Shown: piece after piece, positions 15,524 to 23,949 of the stretch
Numbering within the stretch: the first letter of the stretch is position 1
Layout: every line of letters begins with the position of its first letter
Source of the DNA: Klebsiella pneumoniae
GTDB taxonomy: Bacteria > Myxococcota_A > UBA796 > GCA-2862545
Assembly (NCBI GenBank): GCA_945861065.1
Contig: CAMASI010000027.1
Span: forward strand, 1 to 48,548
Length of the DNA: 48,548 nt
Direction: 5' to 3'
The notes under the pieces: model-generated
Told to the model about the DNA's origin: nothing
What the model saw: only the letters and a program-made list of their open reading frames with translations
Database searches by the model: none
Translations under genes and position numbers: made by a program

Positions 15524-17023
15524 CTACGGAACTTCGACGAGTAGCAGCGTGATGTTGTCCTTCCCGCCGCCATGGTGCGCGGCGCGGACCATTTCGCGTG
15601 CTGCGATGCGCGGGTCGCTGTACGTGTTCATCAGGTTTTCCATGTCGCGGTCTTCGACTTCGTTCCATAAACCGTCGGAGCAGAGCAGCAGCCGGTCGCC
15701 GGATTGGAGTTCGACCCGGAACATCTCTGGCTCGACGTCGCGTTCGGTTCCGACCGTGCGGAGCAAGATGTTGCTGTGGGGGTGGTGACGCGCCTCTTCC
15801 GCTTTGATCCTGCCCTTTTCCACCATCTTCTGTACGAGGCTGTGGTCTCGCGTGAGTTGGTCTAGCGCGCCGTCGCGTAGCAGGTACCCCCGAGAATCGC
15901 CGATATTGGCGAGATAACCGACCTTACCGTCGATCACGATCAGGCAGACCATGGTCGTTCCCATATCGGTGCCGCGGGCGTCGGACGTGTCCTTGACGGC
16001 ATTGTTGGCCGCACGGAACGATTCGCGCAGTGCGGTCTCGATGGCGGGCCCCGGGGAACCTGCGGGCGCCGGGAACGCCAACATGCGTTCTTGCAGCGCA
16101 GTGACGGCGACCAAGGAGGCGATTTCGCCGCAGTCGTGACCGCCCATGCCGTCGGCGACGACGTAAAACTGCATTCGGTCGTTGAGGTACAACCAGCCCC
16201 AATTGTCTTCGTTGAGCTGGCGCAGCAGGCCGACGTCGCTGAGCCCGCCCAGGCGGGGCAAAAAACTGCGATCGGCCCACGTTCGGTGCTGAGTTTCCAA
16301 CGTCCGACCGAACTTCTCGACGTCGGTGATCGGGTCGTGGATCTCGGTGGCGAGAAAGGCACGCTGGAGTTCGACCGCTTCGGGGTCGCAATACCGACGA
16401 AGCATGCCCGCAACCTGCTTTAGGACAATTTCCTTCGCGGGGCCGGGCACGATCTTGTCGTCGTACACGGCGTCCACGTCGAGATCGAACAACCGGATGG
16501 ATCCATCTTGGCTGATGAGCAGGTTGGCGCGATCGACGGTGAATAGCGACACACCCTTCGTGAACAAGAATGCGAGTGCGCCGAGCACCCGCTGACCGAC
16601 CGCGAACAGGCGACGGGCGTGCAGTGGGCTCGCTTCGTCCACCATCAGGCCTTCGCCGCCATACGACACGACGCTGTAAATGACGTCGTTCTCTACGAAC
16701 ACCGCGACGGGTGTCGCGATGGCGGGGTGCTCTTCGGCCTTACGAAACCACTTAAGGGAGGCGTCGAATCGGTCAGAGGCCCACCGACCGCTGATCAGAA
16801 AGCGGCGCGTGCTCATGGGGCGAGCACACGATGCGCACGCGGGCGAGCCGCGCGGTGTGTCGAAGAACCGGCACTGCCAGCAGGGCGCATAGGGGCGATC
16901 GGGTCGTAGATCGTTGGCCAGATAAAACATCCGGCCTTCGCTCAAACGCACGAGGCCTTCGATCGTCCAGAAGTCTCCGAGGAGAGACCCTTGTGGCAGG
17001 TGCTGCGGTCGTTCTGTGCCCAT
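15524..17023 (-). CDS. Zinc-ribbon / pseudokinase / PP2C-type phosphatase fusion
   Basis: A 499-residue cytoplasmic signalling protein. The N-terminal part has a CWQC...CASC zinc ribbon (about residues 48-68). The middle looks like a kinase fold in which the catalytic loop is degenerate: TVDRANLLISQDGSIRLFDLD stands where HRDxKPxN...DFG is expected, so it is probably a binding-only pseudokinase. The C-terminal 240 residues are a PP2C phosphatase with GLSDVGLLRQLNEDN, VVADGMGGHDCGE, NIGDSRGYLL, SDGLWNEV and GGKDNITLLLVEV, keeping the metal-binding aspartates. The ATG at 17023 has GGAG 4 nt upstream after an Arg-rich non-conserved leader. It may reverse phosphorylation by a Hanks kinase such as the one at 145-1542. 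Divergent from the OB-fold operon. Confidence 0.9.
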   Translation of the reverse strand: MGTERPQHLPQGSLLGDFWTIEGLVRLSEGRMFYLANDLRPDRPYAPCWQCRFFDTPRGSPACASCARPMSTRRFLISGRWASDRFDASLKWFRKAEEHPAIATPVAVFVENDVIYSVVSYGGEGLMVDEASPLHARRLFAVGQRVLGALAFLFTKGVSLFTVDRANLLISQDGSIRLFDLDVDAVYDDKIVPGPAKEIVLKQVAGMLRRYCDPEAVELQRAFLATEIHDPITDVEKFGRTLETQHRTWADRSFLPRLGGLSDVGLLRQLNEDNWGWLYLNDRMQFYVVADGMGGHDCGEIASLVAVTALQERMLAFPAPAGSPGPAIETALRESFRAANNAVKDTSDARGTDMGTTMVCLIVIDGKVGYLANIGDSRGYLLRDGALDQLTRDHSLVQKMVEKGRIKAEEARHHPHSNILLRTVGTERDVEPEMFRVELQSGDRLLLCSDGLWNEVEDRDMENLMNTYSDPRIAAREMVRAAHHGGGKDNITLLLVEVP

Positions 17024-17093
17024 ACCGCTCCGTCTCCTGCGCAGTGACGCCATGCCGCGATAGCACCGCCGGCCGCCGTCCGGGAGGGTCGTA

Positions 17094-17924
17094 GTGACTG
17101 TTCGTTGGGGTGTAACATTCTTCGCTCTGAGTAGCTGCGTAGAAACGCGGTCTCCGGCTTCCGACACGTGGTTCGATCTGGGCGATACGCTCGGCGTCGT
17201 GGAGCCGATCGCGTTCACCGATGTGCCCTACGACTTCACCGGGGCGACAAGCCTCTCGGACACGCCGCGCGCGCCGGAATTCTCCACGTTGTTCGCCGAG
17301 GGGGAGAGTGTCCCTGCCTGCGACGCATGGTCTGAGACGCCGGACCTTCCTGTAGAGGTGGAAGGGATCGTCACCGTGTTGCCTCGGGTTTACCTCAAGA
17401 CCGACGGTTGCATCCCGGTGGGGGATCCGGATGCGCAATCTGACGAGAAGAACTACGGAAGTTTCTTCATCGAGGATGCGTCGGGCGGTTTCTTCGTGTT
17501 GGGCGACGACAAACTCGCCGACTTTGGCGCCGGCGATCGCCTTGTGTTGCGCGTAGGCGCGGTCAAAGAGCGCTTCGATCTCGACGCCGTTGCGTCCTAC
17601 GAAGTGATTTCCGTGGTCCGAGAGGCCGCCCCCATCTTCTACCGCGTGCGCACGACCGCGTTGGATGCGGCGTCGATCGCGCTGGTGCAGCGGATGACCG
17701 GCACGGTGACGATCCCGCCCGACACGTTCGGTGAAACCACGCTCGTCACAGACGAAGGCGTGGAGTTTGTCGTACAGCTCGATGCCGAACTCACCCGCCG
17801 CGGCCTTACGTTCGACGTCGGCGACGTCGTGATGGCTACCGGCCCCGTCCTCTACTCCTACTCGACCTATGCCCTCGTAGTGATGCAGCTCGGCCAGATC
17901 GAACTGCTACAGGAAGCGCTGTGA
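17094..17924 (+). CDS. OB-fold lipoprotein (YhcR/ExeM OB-like domains)
   Basis: A 276-residue protein starting at GTG 17094, six bases after GGAGG, with signal MTVRWGVTFFALSSC. One OB-like unit is VEVEGIVTVLPRVYLK...YGSFFIEDASGGFFVLG...FGAGDRLVLRVGAVKE, very like the OB-fold modules of YhcR/ExeM extracellular nucleases, where it binds nucleic acid. A second unit follows (MTGTVTIPPDTFGETTLV...FDVGDVVMATGPVLY). No catalytic residues are seen. Its stop overlaps the barrel gene start (GTGA). It heads an operon that also encodes LTD and PLD domains, which supports a role in holding DNA at the surface. Confidence 0.82.
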   Translation: MTVRWGVTFFALSSCVETRSPASDTWFDLGDTLGVVEPIAFTDVPYDFTGATSLSDTPRAPEFSTLFAEGESVPACDAWSETPDLPVEVEGIVTVLPRVYLKTDGCIPVGDPDAQSDEKNYGSFFIEDASGGFFVLGDDKLADFGAGDRLVLRVGAVKERFDLDAVASYEVISVVREAAPIFYRVRTTALDAASIALVQRMTGTVTIPPDTFGETTLVTDEGVEFVVQLDAELTRRGLTFDVGDVVMATGPVLYSYSTYALVVMQLGQIELLQEAL

Positions 17925-19450
17925 TTCTCACTCTCTCCGCCCTCGTATTTGCGGCCGATGTTCAAGTCGCACCGACCACCCTCGTTCCGGAGGTCGACCG
18001 CCCGCTTCAGACGCGCGCCGAGTTCGAGACCGAGTGGTACGAGTACAACAACCTCGACTTTCGGCCGCTCGACGAATCCACCGATCAAGCCGTACTCGAC
18101 AGCGATGACCGTGGCGGCTTCGCTTTCAGCGGCGCCTCGTTGGAGCTCGCTTACGCAGCATCGTCGCAAGTCGGATTTCTCTTTGCGGCCTCCCATCGCG
18201 GCCTGTGGGGCAATGACCAGATCGGGACCGTCAACGCATTTGGCGGCTGGGTCTACATCAACGCCTTGGCGCTCGACCTCGCTACGTCGACCGGGGTTTC
18301 GCCCGTGAGGTTTCGGGTGGGTCGGCAGTTCTTCGCACCGGGCGGACTCGGTGGAGCGCCTGAATTTGTATTTGCCGACGTCATCGACGGCATTCGAGCG
18401 GATGTGCCGCTGGGCAAGGTGGGAACGTTGTCCGTGTTGCCGGTAACGGTGGTTGCCACGTCGACCGACCACGACGGCGCAGATTTCGTCTCGTACATCG
18501 CGGCCGATCCCGATGTGGAATTCGGTTTCGAAGGGGACACGATGACGCGCCGACATGGTGCGGTGCTGGCGTTGGACAAAATTCCCGGCCCCGTCGACGG
18601 CACGGTGTATGGATTTTACACCGACATCGGAGCGGGTGGAACGGGGTCAGACATCAGCTACGACGGGCTGTTGGGCAACGTGTCGGACAACGATTGGGTC
18701 GCCAACAGTGGGGCGCGGGCGCTCGGTACCTTCGGACCGGTGGGGGTGTTTGCACAAATCGACCTGTCGCGCGGGATCGATCGCAAAGAAGCGGTGGCCC
18801 GGGACGTCGATTGTAATGGGGTCGCGTGGGGCGCCGGGGTGAATCTGAAGGTGGGTCCAGAGGAGGCGCCTGTGAGCGCACACGTCGGCGTTTTTGACGC
18901 ACTCGGTGCCGCCTACGCCAACGACGGTCTCCTGTACAGCCATGGCTACGTCGGCCTCAAGGGTGAGCAGGCGGGCGGTTTGTTGTTCGATCGGTTCCTC
19001 GGCCTGCACCCCTCTGCGTACAGCGGCTCCGGCGGGGTCGAGGACACGCCGCAGGAACAAGACCGCAAATCCGGTACCCGGGTGGTGGAGGCGACCGCCG
19101 GCTGGGATTCCGAGGTTGGGCTTACGGTGGAGGCCGGTTGGTGGTGGCTGACAGACCGTGGCATTACCGATCTGAACCTGTCGTCGCTGGACACGCTGAC
19201 CCCGCCTTATGGGTATGCGCGTGAAGAACTGGCTGCGGAAGAACGGCTAGGCAGCTCCCTCGGTCACGAGTTGAATGGGTCGGTGGGATGGCGGTTTGGT
19301 GAACCGGTGACCCTGTTTGCGCAAGGGGGCGCGATTGTGGGGACGTCGTTCTATGGGACCGAAATCGCCCGCGTTGCGGGTACGGCGCTGGGCAGTTCTT
19401 CTCCCGCCATGCCGTGGACCCTGTCCGTCGGCCTCAAGGCGGCACTGTGA
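17921..19450 (+). CDS. Outer-membrane beta-barrel protein
   Basis: A 509-residue protein with a short signal peptide MILTLSALVFAAD. The body is a series of amphipathic strands with Gly/aromatic turns (GGFAFSGASLELAYAASSQVGFLFAASHRG, GVFAQIDLSRGID, VVEATAGWDSEVGLTVEAGWWWL), ending in MPWTLSVGLKAAL, typical of a large outer-membrane channel of about 16-18 strands (alginate-export/porin-like). GTG 17921 overlaps the stop of the OB-fold gene and its own stop overlaps the next start, so it is made in step with both lipoproteins. It could export, anchor or import the substrate of this operon. Confidence 0.82.
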   Translation: MILTLSALVFAADVQVAPTTLVPEVDRPLQTRAEFETEWYEYNNLDFRPLDESTDQAVLDSDDRGGFAFSGASLELAYAASSQVGFLFAASHRGLWGNDQIGTVNAFGGWVYINALALDLATSTGVSPVRFRVGRQFFAPGGLGGAPEFVFADVIDGIRADVPLGKVGTLSVLPVTVVATSTDHDGADFVSYIAADPDVEFGFEGDTMTRRHGAVLALDKIPGPVDGTVYGFYTDIGAGGTGSDISYDGLLGNVSDNDWVANSGARALGTFGPVGVFAQIDLSRGIDRKEAVARDVDCNGVAWGAGVNLKVGPEEAPVSAHVGVFDALGAAYANDGLLYSHGYVGLKGEQAGGLLFDRFLGLHPSAYSGSGGVEDTPQEQDRKSGTRVVEATAGWDSEVGLTVEAGWWWLTDRGITDLNLSSLDTLTPPYGYAREELAAEERLGSSLGHELNGSVGWRFGEPVTLFAQGGAIVGTSFYGTEIARVAGTALGSSSPAMPWTLSVGLKAAL

Positions 19451-20145
19451 TGTGGCGCTTGCTGGCTGCCTGCAACCCCGATCCCGGCGAGATCGCGGAA
19501 TCGGTCGGCTACCGGGATGGGGATCCTGTAGAGGACGGGTACAGCGCAGAGCGCGGAACCGTCAAGATTACCGAAATCGGGTGGGCGGGTGCTGCGACCA
19601 CGCTGGGCGTGTGGGATCCAACGGATTCGTTTGTGGAGTTGCGAAACGAAGGTGCGCACCCGCTCGACGTGGGTGGTTGGCTGCTCGTAGTGAACGGCAC
19701 CGATCCGGTCACCGTGGTGATTCCAGCCGTGGGCAGGGAGATTCAGCCCGGCGAACACGCGTTTTTTGCTGGAAAATTGTCCGGCTGCTACCCGGAACCC
19801 GATGGCGTGATGCCAGAATTGCGTTTCCCTCGCGGGGGCGATCCATTTTCCCTGACGTTACGAGACCGCGACGAGCGGCTCGTAGAAACGGTGGGGAACG
19901 TCAACGAGCCGCCTTTCGCCGGCGGGTGGGACGGGGATAGGGTTCGTTCGATGGAACGTGCCGAACTGATGTTTGGCGCCGACGGCGGATTGCCGGCATC
20001 TTGGCATTTTTACACCCCCGCGACCGTAGACATTCCGAACGACGACCGAATCTCCATCGCCTGTCGAGGCGCGACTTTTGCGTCTCCGGGCCGACCCAAT
20101 TCGCCCGATTATAGCGGTTCGTATTCTTCCGGGAGTCTGGAATGA
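19450..20145 (+). CDS. Lamin-tail domain (LTD) lipoprotein
   Basis: A 231-residue protein. ATG 19450 overlaps the barrel stop (TGATG) and gives an ultrashort signal MWRLLAAC; GTG 19447 or GTG 19414 (adding an RR-containing leader) are alternatives. The LTD fold is recognisable as VKITEIGWAGAATTLGVWDP...DSFVELRNEGAHPLDVGGWLLVV...VIPAVGREIQPGEHAFFAGK. A later GGDPFSLTLRDRDERLVETVGN...RSMERAEL...ASPGRPN pattern is also usual for bacterial LTD proteins attached to surface nucleases. Its TGA overlaps the next gene (ATGA). Confidence 0.8.
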   Translation: MWRLLAACNPDPGEIAESVGYRDGDPVEDGYSAERGTVKITEIGWAGAATTLGVWDPTDSFVELRNEGAHPLDVGGWLLVVNGTDPVTVVIPAVGREIQPGEHAFFAGKLSGCYPEPDGVMPELRFPRGGDPFSLTLRDRDERLVETVGNVNEPPFAGGWDGDRVRSMERAELMFGADGGLPASWHFYTPATVDIPNDDRISIACRGATFASPGRPNSPDYSGSYSSGSLE

Positions 20146-21191
20146 TTTCCCTCGTTCTGGCCTGTGCGGCACCCTTGGGCGTGCTCGATACGACAGTGGT
20201 GGCCGAAGTCGTCGATAGCGCCACAGCCGTCGAAGCGTTCGTGGGTGCCATCGAGGGTGCCCAAACCACCGTTTCCGTCGCGTTGGCGGGAGATGAACCT
20301 GAAGTGCGCGCAGCGTTGGAAGCTGCCGCTGATGCGGGCGTGGACGTCGACGTTGTCGTGGATATTGATTTAGCGGGGGCGTTTTCGACGTCCGGTGAAA
20401 CGCATGGCTACGCCGTCGCCCTTCTAGACCCGGGGTTTGGGTTTTTCGATTTTGGTATTAACCTCGATGTGGCCTGGGCAGGCGACCAGGTCGTGCAGTC
20501 CAACAATTGGGTGCTGGTGGACGACGCGGTTTGGTGGGTCAGTTCGTCGATAGGAACGGGGCTCGCCGGAGATGTCGTGCTTGCGTCGTTGACGGGCGAA
20601 GAGGTGCTGGAGGACGCGGCCGGAGAGCACAACCAGTTGTCGGGCGGCGTCGATGCGACCTCGGTGGACGCGTACAACGGGCTCAACAAATCCATCACGG
20701 ATTTGCGCTATCGGTATCCGACGGATTCTGGCGAGGTTCTTCACTTCGGCTTTGGACCCCAAGAACGGCTAGTCAAGCAGGTGGTGGACGCGGTGTACCG
20801 GTCGCGAGGACGCGTCGTCTTGCTGACCGCCGACATCACGGATGTTGGGCTGACGGCGGCGTTGGGCGAAAAAGCAGACGCTGGGTTTGAGGTGAATGTC
20901 GTCACAGAAACGTTGTCGGCCTGGACGGCACCCGTCAGCGTTGCTGCGCGACAGGTAGACGGTGTCGTGCCCACCGTGTTGTGGACAGACGACGGCGATG
21001 GCCACAGCGTGGTGATGGTCGTGTCCCACCCGATCTGGGCTGCAGGTCGGGTGGTCGGCGGTGTGCCGGTGACCACGGACCAGTTGGTGGACGGTCTGTT
21101 GTGGTCCCTGGAATCGTCGAACGGCGGGCCAAATCTTGAGTTGTTGCAATCCTTTGTTGATGCGACGTTTGCCCGCGGGGTGACGCCATGA
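20142..21191 (+). CDS. Degenerate phospholipase D-like lipoprotein
   Basis: A 349-residue lipoprotein with the shortest signal here, MISLVLAC. It is organised like a two-lobed PLD-superfamily protein (TAVEAFVGAIEGAQTTVSVAL...ALEAAADAGVDVDVVVD; RLVKQVVDAVYRSRGRVVLLTADI...AALGEKADAGFEVNVV), but neither HKD site survives: SNNWVLVDDAVWWVSSS and the GDGHSVVMVVSHPIW region stand where HxKx4D is expected. It is therefore probably a non-catalytic paralogue of the next gene, perhaps a subunit or substrate-binding partner. ATGA overlaps at both ends place it strictly in the operon. Confidence 0.78.
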   Translation: MISLVLACAAPLGVLDTTVVAEVVDSATAVEAFVGAIEGAQTTVSVALAGDEPEVRAALEAAADAGVDVDVVVDIDLAGAFSTSGETHGYAVALLDPGFGFFDFGINLDVAWAGDQVVQSNNWVLVDDAVWWVSSSIGTGLAGDVVLASLTGEEVLEDAAGEHNQLSGGVDATSVDAYNGLNKSITDLRYRYPTDSGEVLHFGFGPQERLVKQVVDAVYRSRGRVVLLTADITDVGLTAALGEKADAGFEVNVVTETLSAWTAPVSVAARQVDGVVPTVLWTDDGDGHSVVMVVSHPIWAAGRVVGGVPVTTDQLVDGLLWSLESSNGGPNLELLQSFVDATFARGVTP

Positions 21192-22855
21192 TTTTATCGC
21201 TGCTTCTGGCGTGCAACGAACGTCCGGTGATTGACGACGCACTGGGCGGTCCCGTGGAACTGTGGTTCAATGATCCCGGCAGCCGGCTCGACAACGTGTG
21301 GGAACCGGACGTCATCGACGCCATGGTCGCGCTGATTGACCGCGCCAACGCCACGATTGATCTGGCGGTCATGGGATTTTCGCATCCGGATCTCGTGGAC
21401 GCGCTTGTGGCGGCCTACGACCGTGGAATTGCGGTGCGTATGGTGGGCGATGCGGGTCACCTCGAGAACGCCGGCTACATCACGTTCCGCGACCGCCACA
21501 TCCCGCTGGTCGCCGGAAATAGCGCACACATCATGCACGATAAGTTCATGGTGGTCGATGGTCGGTTTGTGTTTGTGGGCACGGCGAATTGGACGCCGTC
21601 GGACCTGGAACAAAACGCCAACAATTTTGTCATGATCGATTCGCCCGCTGTCGCGGCCGACTTCACAGCGGAACACGCGCAGATGTTTGCGGGCACGTTT
21701 GGGCAAGACAAAATCGAAATCGAAAACGGTCGCACCTACACGGTGGGGGACACGGAAGTCGAGGTGTGGTTCAGCCCCAACGAAGACGCCATGGGGCGAA
21801 TTCTCGAACTCGTAGACGCTGCCGAATCCTCCATTCGGTTTTCCATTTTTGCCTTTACCAAGGACCAGCTCGGCTCGGCCCTCGTCCGACGTCACGAAGA
21901 GGGTGTGCTTGTAGAGGGTGTCGTTGATCAGAGCCAATTGCATAGCAACGGGCAGTTCAGCGAAGTCTTCCGGCTGCTCCAAGCGCAGGTGCCGTTGCGC
22001 ATGGATGGCATCGATAGTTCCACGCAGCCCGGCGACTACCAGGCGGGCGGCGGGCGGCTGCACGCGAAAACGATGATTATCGACGCAGAGGGCGCGTCCC
22101 CCGTGGTCATCACCGGCTCTTTCAATTGGTCCGCTTCGGCCACGCAGAGCAACGACGAATATTTGCTGGTGATGCACGGCGCGGATGTCTCAACCACCTT
22201 TGACGGCTGGTGGGAGTCGTTGTGGGGCAACGCGCGCGACATGGGGTCGCAGTTTGTGGGAAACGGGGTGAACGTCGGCGATTTGTGGATCGATGAGGTG
22301 ATGTGGTTCGGTGTGACGCCGGACGATCCCGAAGGCTACGACGAGTTCATCGAGTTGCGAAATCGGACGGCGGAGCCTATTTCCCTCGATTTGTGGCAAA
22401 TCGCGAGCGATTTCGACACGGTGGTTGGGTTTCCACCGGGTTCAACGATTCCCGGCAATGGCCGCTATCTGGTTGTGGATCACCTGCTGGAGCGGTTTGA
22501 AGATGGGTTGCCCCAGGACGGTGGCAGCGCGACGACGGCGGCGGACATGGTGGTCAATCCGTTCAACGACGACCGGGCGGCGCGGCTCTACCTCGAAGAC
22601 GAGTTCCTCCGTCTGCGCTTGCTCGACCCGCTCGGCGTCGAGGCGGACGTGGTGGGTGATGCGGGGCCTCCGTTTGCAGGTGGACCGGGCAGTGAGGGCG
22701 AGGCGCGCAGCATGGAACGGTTGCCTGGTGGCGAGGACGGGACGGACGCCCTTTCGTTCGCGGCCTGCCCCCTCGACGTGGGCGGGAACTACGTGCGCGA
22801 GGATTGGCGGGACTTGATTCTGGCGACGCCGGGGGAGGAGAACGGCGCGAAGTGA
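21188..22855 (+). CDS. Phospholipase D-superfamily lipoprotein with C-terminal LTD
   Basis: A 555-residue surface lipoprotein (signal MILSLLLAC). Two intact HKD motifs are present: HDKFMVVD (H117, K119, D124) followed by GTANWT, and HAKTMIID (H292, K294, D299) followed by GSFNWS. This is the arrangement of PLD-type phosphodiesterases, including bacterial nucleases of the Nuc type as well as phospholipases. Residues about 365-500 form a lamin-tail domain (LWIDEVMWFGVTPDDPEGYDEFIELRNRTAEPISLDLW), with the RSMERLPGGEDG tail seen also in the LTD protein upstream. With OB-fold and LTD neighbours I favour extracellular DNA as substrate; lipid is the main alternative. Confidence 0.9.
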   Translation: MILSLLLACNERPVIDDALGGPVELWFNDPGSRLDNVWEPDVIDAMVALIDRANATIDLAVMGFSHPDLVDALVAAYDRGIAVRMVGDAGHLENAGYITFRDRHIPLVAGNSAHIMHDKFMVVDGRFVFVGTANWTPSDLEQNANNFVMIDSPAVAADFTAEHAQMFAGTFGQDKIEIENGRTYTVGDTEVEVWFSPNEDAMGRILELVDAAESSIRFSIFAFTKDQLGSALVRRHEEGVLVEGVVDQSQLHSNGQFSEVFRLLQAQVPLRMDGIDSSTQPGDYQAGGGRLHAKTMIIDAEGASPVVITGSFNWSASATQSNDEYLLVMHGADVSTTFDGWWESLWGNARDMGSQFVGNGVNVGDLWIDEVMWFGVTPDDPEGYDEFIELRNRTAEPISLDLWQIASDFDTVVGFPPGSTIPGNGRYLVVDHLLERFEDGLPQDGGSATTAADMVVNPFNDDRAARLYLEDEFLRLRLLDPLGVEADVVGDAGPPFAGGPGSEGEARSMERLPGGEDGTDALSFAACPLDVGGNYVREDWRDLILATPGEENGAK

Positions 22856-22895
22856 CGGTCCGAAACGGTTAGCTACCGGGCGCCTTTGGAGCCGC

Positions 22896-23381
22896 GTGCG
22901 CCCTGCATTCCTCGTCCTTTTTGTCCATTCTGGTTGTTGCTTTCCCGCTCCTGGCGGTTTTGTGCGCCAGGACAGTGCAGCCGGCACGGTCGATACGGCG
23001 ACGGTGGCCTGCCTGAGTGGGTCACCCGGCGTGGCGGTGGGGTTGGGCAGCACGGCCTTCGAGCTTGCGGCCGACGAAGTGGATGCCCAGGCCGGTGCGC
23101 AGGGCGGCCATCATTTGTACTTCGCATTCCGAGGTACGGGGCTGGACGTCTCGGACTGGACAACCGTGTGGATCACCGGCACGGTCAAGGATCGGCTCGT
23201 GCTCGAGCAGGGCGCACAACTCGGGTTCGCATGCCTCGACGACGGAACAGCGCTGGCCACGGGCTTGTTGGTGGGGTTGCCCGAGGAGGAGCACGATGAG
23301 GACTTCGTCTTCGTGGTGAAACTCACGGATGCGGGTGGCACCGAAGTGACGGATTCGATGGCGCTGCAGGTTCACTATTGA
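22896..23381 (+). CDS. Small predicted lipoprotein
   Basis: A 161-residue secreted protein starting at GTG 22896 with GGAG 4 nt upstream; signal MRPAFLVLFVHSGC with a poor lipobox (HSGC). The mature part is one beta-sandwich-like domain (VAVGLGSTAFELAADEVDAQAG, HHLYFAFRGTGLDVSDWTTVWITGTVKD, FVFVVKLTDAGGTEVTDS). It follows the PLD gene after 40 bp and is overlapped by the next gene. No family recognised. Confidence 0.72.
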   Translation: MRPAFLVLFVHSGCCFPAPGGFVRQDSAAGTVDTATVACLSGSPGVAVGLGSTAFELAADEVDAQAGAQGGHHLYFAFRGTGLDVSDWTTVWITGTVKDRLVLEQGAQLGFACLDDGTALATGLLVGLPEEEHDEDFVFVVKLTDAGGTEVTDSMALQVHY

Positions 23382-23905
23382 CCCCGCTTGACCTCGGTAG
23401 CCTGCGTCACGCCGATCTCCCCGAGGTCGTGCCCTCCCAGTGGTTCGGAACGTGGTTCGTGGTGCGATCGGATTTCCCGATGTGGCGCGACCCACGCAAT
23501 GTCGACGCTACGCTGACCTATGGACCCGTCGCGGGCGCTCCCGACCGAATGACAGACCGCGTTTCTTATGTGCGAGACGGCCGCGCGCGCCGGATCCAGG
23601 GGACGAATACCGTCGACCCGGTGGCGCGCTCGCACTTGACGTGGCGCGGCGCTGGCCTGCTCGCCTGGGTGACGAGTCGCTGGTGTGCGGTCGCATTGGG
23701 GGACGGCCTGGCCGTCATCGCCTTCTCGAAGACCCTGTTCACGCCCTGCGGCGTGGACGTGTTGTGCCGAGTCCCTAATCCTTGTGCATCGAAGGTTGGC
23801 GCCCTCCTGGACTTGGCCTCCATCGTGCCGGGTGTGAGCGACCACCTCGAACAACTTCATGTTTGTTCACAATCAGGCATCACGCCCGCAACACTCGGAT
23901 CCTAG
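23378..23905 (+). CDS. Lipocalin-like protein
   Basis: A 175-residue protein whose TTG start at 23378 overlaps the previous TGA (TTGA), so it relies on coupled translation. It opens with QWFGTWFVVRSDFPMWRDPRNVDATLTYG, the G-x-W signature of the first lipocalin strand, then RDGRARRIQGTNTVDP, LLAWVTSRWCAVALGDGLAVIAFSK and a late cysteine pair (PCGVDVLCRVPNPC). Lipocalins carry small hydrophobic molecules. No signal peptide is visible, so its location is unclear. Assignment is by motif only. Confidence 0.65.
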   Translation: MTPLDLGSLRHADLPEVVPSQWFGTWFVVRSDFPMWRDPRNVDATLTYGPVAGAPDRMTDRVSYVRDGRARRIQGTNTVDPVARSHLTWRGAGLLAWVTSRWCAVALGDGLAVIAFSKTLFTPCGVDVLCRVPNPCASKVGALLDLASIVPGVSDHLEQLHVCSQSGITPATLGS

Positions 23906-23949
23906 AACTCAAGCGGGCCGAGACAAAACCCTCGGCCTGGGAGGTCAGC

